Shown here piece by piece: positions 6,050 through 11,630 of a DNA stretch of 11,864 nucleotides. Position 1 is the stretch's first letter, and each line of letters begins with the position of its first letter. The notes under the pieces are model-generated. The model searched no databases. It was not told the origin of the DNA and saw only the letters and a list, made by a program, of their open reading frames with translations. Position numbers and translations under genes: made by a program. The stretch comes from an uncultured Planctomycetaceae bacterium (GTDB lineage Bacteria > Planctomycetota > Planctomycetia > Pirellulales > Lacipirellulaceae), in assembly GCA_937860165.1 (NCBI GenBank), contig CALMBE010000583.1, positions 1 through 11,864 of the forward strand, in the 5' to 3' direction.

Positions 6050-6298
6050 ATGAAATATGAATTCTCGTTGATCCTGACGGAATCCGAAGTGACCGATGAA
6101 GAGGCTGATAAGCTCTATGCGGCCGGTTGTGATGATGCGAGCGTTCTTACGCGCGACGGCGTCACGAGACTCCAGTTCGACCGGCAAGCCTCGAATTTAG
6201 ACGAAGCCCTCGCCTCAGCCATCCAGAGCGTCGAGCATGCTGGCTTGGCAGTGGCACGGGTTGAAATCGAGCGGCATGAAGTCCCGCAGATTGCGTGA
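6050..6298 (+). CDS. Partner protein of the HicA-like gene
   Basis: An 82-residue acidic protein beginning MKYEFSLILTESEVTDEEAD. It has the LYAAGCDDASV motif, the strand TRLQFDRQAS, then the helix LDEALASAIQSVEHAGLAVARVEIE. This beta-alpha-beta layout with a conserved GCDD is a family that I recall directly following the HicA-like gene in other bacteria. The strong ribosome binding site and 12-bp gap show a bicistronic unit. By position and charge (acidic beside a basic partner) it would be the antitoxin, which is inference. No DNA-binding motif is evident. The gene ends 27 bp before the convergent FGE-like gene, with no terminator hairpin that I can see between them. Confidence 0.7.
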   Translation: MKYEFSLILTESEVTDEEADKLYAAGCDDASVLTRDGVTRLQFDRQASNLDEALASAIQSVEHAGLAVARVEIERHEVPQIA

Positions 6299-6325
6299 GC
6301 TAGTAGTGCCCCCTGCCGCTACAAG

Positions 6326-7300
6326 TTACAGCCACCTCCACAGCAAGACCCCCGCGCTCGCAAACGCCCCTAACAGCAGCGTGCTTGGCTCAGGGATATC
6401 GATACTTGCGACGCGGAAACCGAGCCCGAAGGCATCAATCACCGTGAGAGGATCCCATTCGTCCCGCCTCGTTGCGAGCATCCAGTCGGAAGGGACTCCA
6501 TAAAAGCCACCGCGAATGCCGCGAGGTTCCGAGGCGGAGTCGTTCACCAAATCAAAGGCTGTTTCCTCCCATTCTATGAGATTGCCCCCCTGACCAGCGG
6601 TACCGTAAGGGCTCAGCACGCCAACATCAGTGATATCGTGGGGGGGGTCGTTGCTACCACTATCGACAAATACGGCATCGTAATTTGGATCACCAGCAAA
6701 ATCAGTGCCGTCGGGTACGTTGTCGCTTCCTGTTGGGTAATCGTAGTATACGCCTGCCTTTGGGTCGAAATATGCCGCCTTGTACCACTCGTCGACGTTC
6801 GGCAGGAAATATTTTGCCAAACTGTTGCGGTAAAGGTTGTTTGGGTTGTAACCGGTATCGCTGATCGTCCACAATTCGATATTGGCGTCCGCGCTGTAAC
6901 CAACTTCCCCCGGATGAACGGCGAACTTATAAGCCGGCATGCTGCCGCTGGAAGTGTTGAGCCAGTTAACAAACCGGGCTGCTTCATCCCAGGTTATGAA
7001 ACTGGCAGGCTTGCTGGGACCAAGGGTGTGTGTCGTGATGTCCAGGCCGCCTAAGCTATTCGCTTTGTCGATCATCTGCTCCGAGATTTCGTACTTCCCC
7101 ATGCGATACGTGTATGGAACTGAACCGGCCGGATTCGGACTTCCTGTCGTATCCGCGACGTTCCCCGGATTGCCGATGTTGACGAACTCGATGTCAAACG
7201 TGTTCGCCCCGCTGCCGAAGGTGTCGGCGTGGGCGGGGTCAGAGAGAGAGAGAAACGCGAGGGCTGTTAATAGCAAGGCAATCGATCTGGCGACGATCAT
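6326..7300 (-). CDS. Secreted FGE/SUMF1-like protein with PEP-CTERM tail
   Basis: A 324-residue protein with a signal peptide (residues 1-25, cleavage after AHA). A formylglycine-generating-enzyme-like domain runs from about 33 to 299: FVNIGNPGN, YRMGKYEISEQMI, FITWDEAARFVNWLN, LPNVDEWYKAAYFDP, GNLIEWEETAF, RGGFYG and the closing GFRVAS. The C-terminal sorting signal follows: IPEPSTLLLG from residue 302, a hydrophobic helix, then WRWL. The protein has no cysteine at all, so the copper/thiol chemistry of true FGE is impossible and a binding or structural role outside the cell is more likely. PEP-CTERM tails are expected to be processed by an exosortase. AGGA lies 8 bases before the ATG. The 3' end and downstream flank are duplicated at 8018-8127. 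Confidence 0.85.
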   Translation of the reverse strand: MIVARSIALLLTALAFLSLSDPAHADTFGSGANTFDIEFVNIGNPGNVADTTGSPNPAGSVPYTYRMGKYEISEQMIDKANSLGGLDITTHTLGPSKPASFITWDEAARFVNWLNTSSGSMPAYKFAVHPGEVGYSADANIELWTISDTGYNPNNLYRNSLAKYFLPNVDEWYKAAYFDPKAGVYYDYPTGSDNVPDGTDFAGDPNYDAVFVDSGSNDPPHDITDVGVLSPYGTAGQGGNLIEWEETAFDLVNDSASEPRGIRGGFYGVPSDWMLATRRDEWDPLTVIDAFGLGFRVASIDIPEPSTLLLGAFASAGVLLWRWL

Positions 7301-7376
7301 GAGAAGTTTCCTAGTTGAAGTTTGCGGCGAAATCGCGATGGTCTAAAAATGCGTTATGTTAATTGCCATGGGAAGG

Positions 7377-7450
7377 AACACTAATTAACACTAATCAACA
7401 CTAATTTCCACTAATTACAAATTAGCGAGGATGAGTGGAGATTAGTGTTC
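7377..7450. repeat. Tandem AACACTAATT decamers with inverted copy
   Basis: Four decamers stand head to tail at 7377-7416: AACACTAATT, AACACTAATC, AACACTAATT, TCCACTAATT. The stretch AACACTAATTTCCACT (7397-7412) recurs inverted at 7434-7449 with one mismatch, so a hairpin with a 21-nt loop can form. It lies about 75 bp upstream of the FGE-like gene start, so it is in or near that promoter. It is listed as repeat DNA; regulation by it is only a possibility. Confidence 0.7.
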
Positions 7451-7502
7451 TTCTTTTCAGGTTCTTCCGGGATTGTGGTGGGGATCAAAGACCGAGCGAG
7501 AA

Positions 7503-7640
7503 TTAGCCCTGAAAGGGCGTGATTCGATAGCCCAGGGCGCAGCCCTGGGTAAAGGAACCACCACGCCGGTTAGCTCTGAAAGAGCGCGATACCGAGTCTC
7601 AGGCATAGCGTTCATTATCCCGCCCTTGCAGGGCTGTCAT
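7503..7640. repeat. Composite dispersed repeat with hairpins
   Basis: Two 21-nt units, TTAGCCCTGAAAGGGCGTGAT (7503-7523 less its last base shown elsewhere as TTAGCTCTGAAAGAGCGCGA, 7570-7590), flank a palindrome CCCAGGGC-gca-GCCCTGGG (7531-7549). A third related piece (CGCCCTTGCAGGGC) follows at 7621-7634. This is non-coding repeat material of a type common between genes of planctomycetes. It fills the space downstream of the DUF433 gene where a toxin partner might be expected. Confidence 0.65.
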
Positions 7641-7664
7641 TTATACACAAGTGGTTCTTGGTTT

Positions 7665-7967
7665 TCACCGAAGGCGATCCAGGCGAGGGCGAAGTCGAAG
7701 TCGGTCACCCTGCTGAGCACGGAGTTCATCTGCGAAGTGTGCCAATTCTTCGATTTCGCGATCCATCTCTTCCTTGTGATCGAAATAATATGCTAAAGCG
7801 CTATAGATTTGACTCAGTGTCAACGGGGGATGCTCACGCTCCATTTCCTCCGGACGCATTCCCGCTAGGTACTCTTCCACTAAGACACGAACTTTGAACC
7901 CGGTTCCTTGGATGTAAAGCTTGCCGTTGGGACGTAATTCGATATGGGGATAGGCGACCGTGCTCAT
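7665..7967 (-). CDS. DUF433 antitoxin-like protein, apparently orphan
   Basis: A 100-residue protein with the DUF433 (VapB-like antitoxin) pattern: YPHIELRPNGKLYIQGTGFKVRV, then a helix (EEMEREHPPLTLSQIYSAL) that forms the winged-helix DNA-contact part in this family, and AYYFDHKEEMDREIEE. It would repress its own promoter and neutralise a PIN-like toxin. DUF433 genes are usually followed by such a toxin, but nothing coding follows here; repeat DNA starts within about 25 bp. The tail RLRLRPRLDRLR is low-complexity and may be a replaced end. A TTG at 7994 would extend the protein by nine residues, but the ATG at 7967 matches the family start and fits the TATAAT immediately upstream. Confidence 0.75.
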   Translation of the reverse strand: MSTVAYPHIELRPNGKLYIQGTGFKVRVLVEEYLAGMRPEEMEREHPPLTLSQIYSALAYYFDHKEEMDREIEELAHFADELRAQQGDRLRLRPRLDRLR

Positions 7968-7973
7968 GCCCCA

Positions 7974-7979
7974 ATTATA
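7974..7979 (-). promoter_or_regulatory. TATAAT giving a probable leaderless transcript
   Basis: On the minus strand a perfect TATAAT is followed by six bases and then the ATG of the DUF433 gene at 7967. A -10 box at this spacing would start transcription at or next to the A of the ATG, giving a leaderless mRNA. No good -35 hexamer is seen at 16-18 bp. Confidence 0.4.
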
Positions 7980-8037
7980 CCATGCTCTGACCAAGGAAGC
8001 TGCCCTAATGAGAAAAAGTGCCGCCTGCCGCTACAAA

Positions 8038-8139
8038 TTACAGCCATCTCCACAGCAACACCCCCGCGCTCGCCAGGGCTCCCAGCAGCAGCGTACTTGG
8101 CTCAGGGATTCTTGCGACTCGAAAACAAACGAGTGAGTT
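8038..8139 (-). pseudogene. Severed 3' end of a second FGE-like PEP-CTERM gene
   Basis: Reading the minus strand towards the stop at 8038-8040 gives CFRVARIPEPSTLLLGALAS followed by AGVLLWRWL. This matches the end of the gene at 6326-7300, including the FRVA that closes the FGE-like domain and nearly the whole sorting tail; the intact gene has two extra codons between. The similarity also runs about 20 bp past the stop. A stop (TGA, 8140-8142) closes the frame before any domain. It is therefore a tail left from a tandem paralogue, not a gene. Confidence 0.75.
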
Positions 8140-8189
8140 TCAAGAGTTGTTTTTTCCAAGATTTGCAGAGTTGAGCAATGCCAAGAGTT

Positions 8190-8255
8190 CCTTCCCCTAG
8201 CCCCTCCCCGCCATGTTATTGAAGTTTTTGGCCTGGGAGGGGGAATTGGGAAAGG
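8190..8255. repeat. Imperfect inverted repeat, C-rich/G-rich arms
   Basis: CCTTCCCCTAGCCCCTCCC (8190-8208) faces GGGAGGGGGAATTGGGAAAGG (8235-8255). The arms are complementary with a few mismatches and bulges. Unassigned repeat DNA. Confidence 0.45.
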
Positions 8256-8261
8256 CACACA

Positions 8262-8300
8262 AAAAGGGCCCACCGAGGCCGATGCCTCAGGAACCCTTTT
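8262..8300. terminator. Possible bidirectional terminator hairpin
   Basis: AAAAGGG (8262-8268) pairs with CCCTTTT (8294-8300), with an inner stem GAGGC-cgat-GCCTC (8275-8288). A and T runs sit at both ends. No adjacent intact gene clearly ends into it, so its use is uncertain. Confidence 0.3.
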
Positions 8301-8434
8301 GGAATTGCAGAATACTCGTTAGCGAATCTCGAATCGTATTGTAACTAATTCTGCCCGGGCAGGCTGAACTCGAAATTGTTAGCGCTCATTGTGGCAAGCT
8401 ATTTCCCCCGTGTCCAGAAAAAGAAGAAAAAAAC

Positions 8435-8504
8435 TGCCCGCGAATAGCGCAAATGGTCGCGAATAAAGATCTTCATTCGCGCTGATCCGCGTCATTCGCG
8501 GGCA
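8435..8504. repeat. TGCCCGCGAAT palindromic repeat
   Basis: TGCCCGCGAAT (8435-8445) and ATTCGCGGGCA (8494-8504) are perfect inverted repeats. An inner stem CGCGAAT (8458-8464) / ATTCGCG (8475-8481) encloses AAAGATCTTC. This is a nested hairpin of the dispersed, non-coding type, 6 bp before the second 75-bp palindromic element. Confidence 0.65.
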
Positions 8505-8510
8505 ACAAAT

Positions 8511-8585
8511 GGCGAGCGGGGGACGTCAGTCCCCTGTAGTGTTCAGCGAGTTAAGATTGCAGGGGACTCACGTCCCCCGCTCGCC
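8511..8585. repeat. 75-bp palindromic element, copy 2 (loop inverted)
   Basis: The arms at 8511-8536 and 8560-8585 are identical to those of copy 1 (5648-5722), including the single internal mismatch with the same polarity. The 23-nt loop at 8537-8559 contains GCGAGTTAAGATTG, the reverse complement of the corresponding loop part in copy 1. It lies directly downstream of the terminator of the SET-domain operon. Confidence 0.85.
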
Positions 8586-8588
8586 AAT

Positions 8589-8623
8589 AAAAAAACGGCC
8601 TGCGGAACATGTCCGCAGGCCGT
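8589..8623 (-). terminator. Intrinsic terminator of the AdoMetDC-like/SET operon
   Basis: On the minus strand a perfect 12-bp stem (ACGGCCTGCGGA at 8612-8623 read in reverse, with TCCGCAGGCCGT at 8595-8606) with a 5-nt loop is followed by seven T residues (8589-8595). It begins 31 bp after the SET gene stop at 8655. It is a textbook Rho-independent terminator. Confidence 0.85.
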
Positions 8624-8654
8624 GTCTCAGTTACCGCGATTCCACTACTTACGC

Positions 8655-9221
8655 TTACATGGCGGAAGCAGTGGCAAGTTCGGCAGCCCCATAGTTCTGG
8701 CGCTCGGCCATGACCGCGGCGTAGACTTGGGCAGGCAACTTGGAGGCGGTGACGACCACTGGAGTCTTCCGGCGACGCCGTTGGGCGGCAGCCTCTTTCA
8801 TCAACCGACCACCAATCGTTCCTCTGCAACTGGGCGAACCACAGCAACAGTTGAACGCACGGAACAACACATCCTCCGTTTCATCGTAGTCCATGGTGAG
8901 CAGTTCACCGGCCTCGATGTCCCGAGTTGCGAAATAGATGCGCGTTTCCACGTCGAGCCAAGAATTTGGTTCGCAACTGTGGAGCACCTTTCCGGCAAAG
9001 TAAGGATCGTCCAGGTGTAGGCCTGGAGCCATCTGCAACGAGTGCAGAGTCATCTCCGTCTTAAGCGTGCCATTCATCCTAAACAGGACGCTGCCTTGAG
9101 AATAATCCCGCAGCACAAGCACCCCTTGTCCACGCTTTCCATCGACGTCGAGGACACGGAAGTCTTTCCAACTAGCTTCGTTGGACACCACCGATAGGTG
9201 GTCGGGATAGAACCTTTTCAT
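8655..9221 (-). CDS. SET-domain protein methyltransferase with post-SET zinc motif
   Basis: A 188-residue SET-domain protein, expected to transfer methyl groups from AdoMet to a protein lysine. The N-terminal SET part is GKRGQGVLVLRDYSQGSVLFRMNG. The pseudoknot motif HSCEPNSW lies at 81-88 (the NHSCxPN signature, here LHSCEPN). GELLTMDY (105-112) carries the catalytic tyrosine Tyr112. A post-SET CCCGSPSC (125-132) follows; Cys125, Cys127, Cys132 plus Cys83 can form the usual zinc site. The tail (139-188) has a basic patch, AQRRRRK. The ATG overlaps the stop of the upstream AdoMetDC-like gene as ATGA (9218-9221), so the two are translationally coupled and likely act together. No histone is present here; the substrate is unknown and could be the partner itself or a ribosomal protein. 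Confidence 0.85.
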   Translation of the reverse strand: MKRFYPDHLSVVSNEASWKDFRVLDVDGKRGQGVLVLRDYSQGSVLFRMNGTLKTEMTLHSLQMAPGLHLDDPYFAGKVLHSCEPNSWLDVETRIYFATRDIEAGELLTMDYDETEDVLFRAFNCCCGSPSCRGTIGGRLMKEAAAQRRRRKTPVVVTASKLPAQVYAAVMAERQNYGAAELATASAM

Positions 9222-9613
9222 TTACGGTAAACCATCTCACTTGTGATACTTGACGGGGAAAAAAACAATTCCAGTACTCGGTAAACAGTGGCTTCCTCGT
9301 AAGGTTTGCAACTGAATACATCGAGATAAATATCGCGGTGATTGTCGTTCGTGTGGAACGAAATCTGACTCGTCTCGATCAACTGCACACCCGAGCAGCC
9401 CGTTTCATGGCCCTTGCCAAAGCGGGCCACTATCGGGGGTCCGTAGCGGACCATGTCGATCTCGTCGGCGCAGTTTTGCAAGAAATCATAGAGTTTTTCA
9501 ATCGACAGCAGATTCTCATTACAGCCCAAAGCAGTGACCATCATGTGCTGGCCATAGTGCTTTTCGCCGTTATGAACGATCCGTCGATACTCCGGAGGTG
9601 CTTCAGTCAACAC
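9218..9613 (-). CDS. S-adenosylmethionine decarboxylase-like (SpeD-family) protein
   Basis: A 131-residue member of the pyruvoyl-dependent AdoMet decarboxylase family, which self-cleaves to make its pyruvoyl group and normally supplies aminopropyl donors for spermidine. Numbered from the GTG at 9613, the signature is HYGQHMMVTALGC near 19-31, then RFGKGHETGCSGVQLIETSQ and ISFHTND. Ser74, Ser82, His87 and Cys102 have the same mutual spacing as Ser55, Ser63, His68 and Cys83 of the Thermotoga enzyme. The residue before the cleavage serine is Thr81 instead of Glu, and the following His is Gln83. Self-processing looks possible, but the substrate may differ from AdoMet. The GTG has GGAG 8 bases upstream; an ATG at 9691 would add 26 residues without a ribosome binding site. 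It overlaps the SET gene by 4 bp. Confidence 0.75.
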   Translation of the reverse strand: MLTEAPPEYRRIVHNGEKHYGQHMMVTALGCNENLLSIEKLYDFLQNCADEIDMVRYGPPIVARFGKGHETGCSGVQLIETSQISFHTNDNHRDIYLDVFSCKPYEEATVYRVLELFFSPSSITSEMVYRK

Positions 9614-10352
9614 AGATATTTCTCCGTTCAAATTTGAAGGAACACTAAATAAAGGAACACAACTAGCGGAACCTGCGGCAACGTGCCGCATGTGAGTAAA
9701 TCGCGAAATGCCCTGGCAAGGAAATTAGGATGCCGAGAGTAACAGCCTTGAGCGAGACAGTGAACAGCCTTGAGCGAAAGCTTGTTGGTCTGCTGAAAGT
9801 GTGAATGGGCGTTCAAAAATTGAATCAAAGATTTTTATGCAAAGTGGCCCCCCTCCGTCTAGAGTGATTCGCCATTTTGGAAAAAGAATCGGAGAAAAAA
9901 TCCTCCTGACTTCCGCTGATTTCCACGCTCGCTCGTTCATTGCCCCTGAGGGCCGCCTAGCAGGACACAGCAGCCACGCTGAGGGCCTCTGAGAGCGAGG
10001 GGCCGAAATCGACTTCGAGCGCGATTTGTCCCTGAGCGTGTCACTCGCGCCCCGTGCTCGGTCGAGGTGACAAGCCATTTTCGGAAAATATTTTCCGCTG
10101 AATTCCCTTTTCGAGTCCACTACCCAATGCAAGCCCCCGCAATCGCCCTCCAAATCGTACTGTCCACCCTGCGTGGGAGCTTTATTCATGGAGCACTTGC
10201 CAGGCGACCACCCGCGGGGCTTCGGTGCAATTCGCCGACCCTCCAGCGGGAAAAGTTTCCGACGTAGTATATGTCTTCATTGCCCGGGATCCTCGCCGCG
10301 ACGGCCAATCCTGTCTGACGGATGTTATCCGAAGAATTGCATACTACTGTTT
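9614..10352. other. Gene-poor stretch upstream of the SpeD-like/SET operon
   Basis: I see no supported gene in these 739 bases. A small hairpin (TGCGGCA-acg-TGCCGCA, 9674-9690) lies about 60 bp before the GTG at 9613 and would fall in the mRNA leader. A 15-bp direct repeat is at 9741-9777. Two loosely similar blocks around GCCATTTT (about 9870 and 10074) suggest decayed repeat DNA. The 154-codon frame across 9725-10189 on the minus strand does not look like protein. No tRNA or clear promoter was found. Confidence 0.5.
9741..9777. repeat. 15-bp direct repeat, 22-bp period
   Basis: AACAGCCTTGAGCGA occurs at 9741-9755 and again at 9763-9777. It is two perfect copies only. It lies upstream of the SpeD-like gene; role unknown. 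Confidence 0.6.
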
Positions 10353-10385
10353 TGTCAAAGCGTTATTTTGGGGTGCCATGCCCAC
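10353..10385 (+). repeat. Dispersed repeat, copy A (33 bp)
   Basis: This stretch matches the first 33 bases of copy B (10419-10451) with two mismatches and copy C (1-46, inverted) with one. The sequence after it does not match the other copies, so this copy is truncated at CCCAC. Confidence 0.65.
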
Positions 10386-10418
10386 AACTCTGGGGCTATC
10401 AGCGACCCATTCGCCCTT

Positions 10419-10474
10419 TGTTAAAGCCTTATTTTGGGGTGCCATGCCCACGCTGGTACTCCGGCGTGGGCATG
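10419..10474 (+). repeat. Dispersed repeat, copy B, with 11-bp hairpin
   Basis: The first 46 bases match the reverse complement of 1-46. Within it CATGCCCACGC (10443-10453) pairs perfectly with GCGTGGGCATG (10464-10474) around a 10-nt loop. In the window it forms a direct repeat with copy A 66 bp upstream. Confidence 0.7.
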
Positions 10475-10490
10475 TAATCGCCTAGCAAGC

Positions 10491-10520
10491 ATGGCCACAG
10501 CGGTGTACCGCCGTGGCCAT
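10491..10520. repeat. 30-bp near-perfect hairpin
   Basis: ATGGCCAC-a-GCGGT-gt-ACCGC-c-GTGGCCAT folds end to end with one A-C mismatch and a 2-nt loop. It is followed by GGCACCC, echoing the TGGCACCCC of the dispersed repeat next to it, so it is probably a related variant of the same family. It lies about 90 bp past the stop of the minus-strand protease gene. Confidence 0.65.
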
Positions 10521-10610
10521 GGCACCCTCATTTTTCGGTTTGCCAAAACACTACGGCCCTTGCAGCCCCGGCAAGTGGAGAGGAATAGAGTGCTAGCTAC
10601 CGGCCACAGG

Positions 10611-11567
10611 CTAAGCCGACCAGCGGCACAACGGCAACACCACTGCCAGGAAGGCCAGGGCCAGGCAGCCTGGTTCCGGAACGGCAAAGCTGTTCCCGGG
10701 CACACCGCTGCCAAATTGTTTTTGCAGCGAGAGAAAGTCGCGTCCGTCGCTGTCTCCATCGCCATCGACATCTCCAGCCGAGCCAACCCCATAGGCGTTC
10801 CGCCAAACCAAGATATCTGCATCGTTAACCAACCCGTCTCCAGTTAAGTCAGCACTTGGAGTGGCGATCTGCAAAAGACCTCCGCCATTGGCAAACACCG
10901 CACTGATTTGATTCGATTCGAGATACTGTGCCGTGCCCTGTGGGCTCATGAGGTTTGCAATTCCTGAAGCGGTATGACTAAGTCCCAGGTTGTGCCCGAT
11001 CTCGTGTGCGATCACTTTGGCAACGACATCTCGAAAGTTGACACTCGTGAGCAAAGTATCTCCCACAAATGCCGCTACGCCATTGCCGCCGATGACGGCA
11101 ATGCCGGAAGTTTGGTTTTCTTGTTGTTGACTGAATCCCGGGACAACCTCGACGAAAAACATATTCATGACTTGAGGATCTGGATTGAGTTTTCCAGCAA
11201 TCCGAGCAGCGCTAATTATCTGACTGAGGTCGTTTTGCGGTCGAGGTGTCGTAGTCCCCTGATACGCGAACGTATTGGCGTAGGAAGTGACAGTTGGTAG
11301 AAACTCTACATCGATCCCCGCCTGGGCCCAGATCGTATCGATCGCCTGGACGATCCCAGCTTGTTGGCTGGCATTGCCAAAGACAGTGGCTAGTGGTGAG
11401 CCAGCCGTGGGCGATGTGCGAATAATCTGGACTTCTACGCGATGCGTAATCGGCCGAGGCGGGTAGACGGTCAAAGTCGCCCAGGCCAAAGGTGAAAACC
11501 AACAAACTGCAATGAGTGAAACAGCGAAATTAGAATAGAAACGATTCGACAGACGAATCATGGCCAT
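10611..11567 (-). CDS. Secreted metzincin-type metalloprotease with dockerin-like region and PEP-CTERM tail
   Basis: A 318-residue exported protein. A signal peptide is at 1-30 (basic start, hydrophobic 14-25, AWA cleavage site). The catalytic region has HEIGHNLGLSH at 188-198, the HExxHxxGxxH zinc motif, with NLMSP and the Met-turn at Met207. DLTGDGLVNDADILVW (240-255) and DVDGDGDSDGRDFLSLQ (266-282) are two dockerin-type calcium-binding repeats. VPEPGCLALA (296-305), a hydrophobic helix and a C-terminal CRWSA make the PEP-CTERM signal. The protein is expected to be exported, anchored through exosortase sorting, and to cleave proteins outside the cell. The region at 31-185 looks like the N-terminal half of a reprolysin-like domain, without features I can name. 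GGAAGAG lies 4 bases upstream of the ATG at 11567. No neighbouring gene shares its direction closely enough for an operon. Confidence 0.85.
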   Translation of the reverse strand: MAMIRLSNRFYSNFAVSLIAVCWFSPLAWATLTVYPPRPITHRVEVQIIRTSPTAGSPLATVFGNASQQAGIVQAIDTIWAQAGIDVEFLPTVTSYANTFAYQGTTTPRPQNDLSQIISAARIAGKLNPDPQVMNMFFVEVVPGFSQQQENQTSGIAVIGGNGVAAFVGDTLLTSVNFRDVVAKVIAHEIGHNLGLSHTASGIANLMSPQGTAQYLESNQISAVFANGGGLLQIATPSADLTGDGLVNDADILVWRNAYGVGSAGDVDGDGDSDGRDFLSLQKQFGSGVPGNSFAVPEPGCLALAFLAVVLPLCRWSA

Positions 11568-11630
11568 GATGCTCTTCCTCTGGACTGCCCCTGTTCAGAG
11601 CCCAGTGTAGGTCGATCGGACCCAGAGCGA

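Noticed and set aside
7377..7450. Possible CRISPR array
   Set aside because: The units are contiguous 10-mers without spacers and no cas gene is present.
9725..10189. 154-codon frame on the minus strand
   Set aside because: Composition is Arg/Ser/Pro-rich without any domain, there is no ribosome binding site, and the frame crosses direct repeats (9741-9777) and loosely repeated blocks. It looks like repeat DNA that happens to stay open.
10434..10847. 137-codon frame on the plus strand
   Set aside because: It begins inside the dispersed repeat and then runs antisense to the dockerin and PEP-CTERM part of the protease gene.
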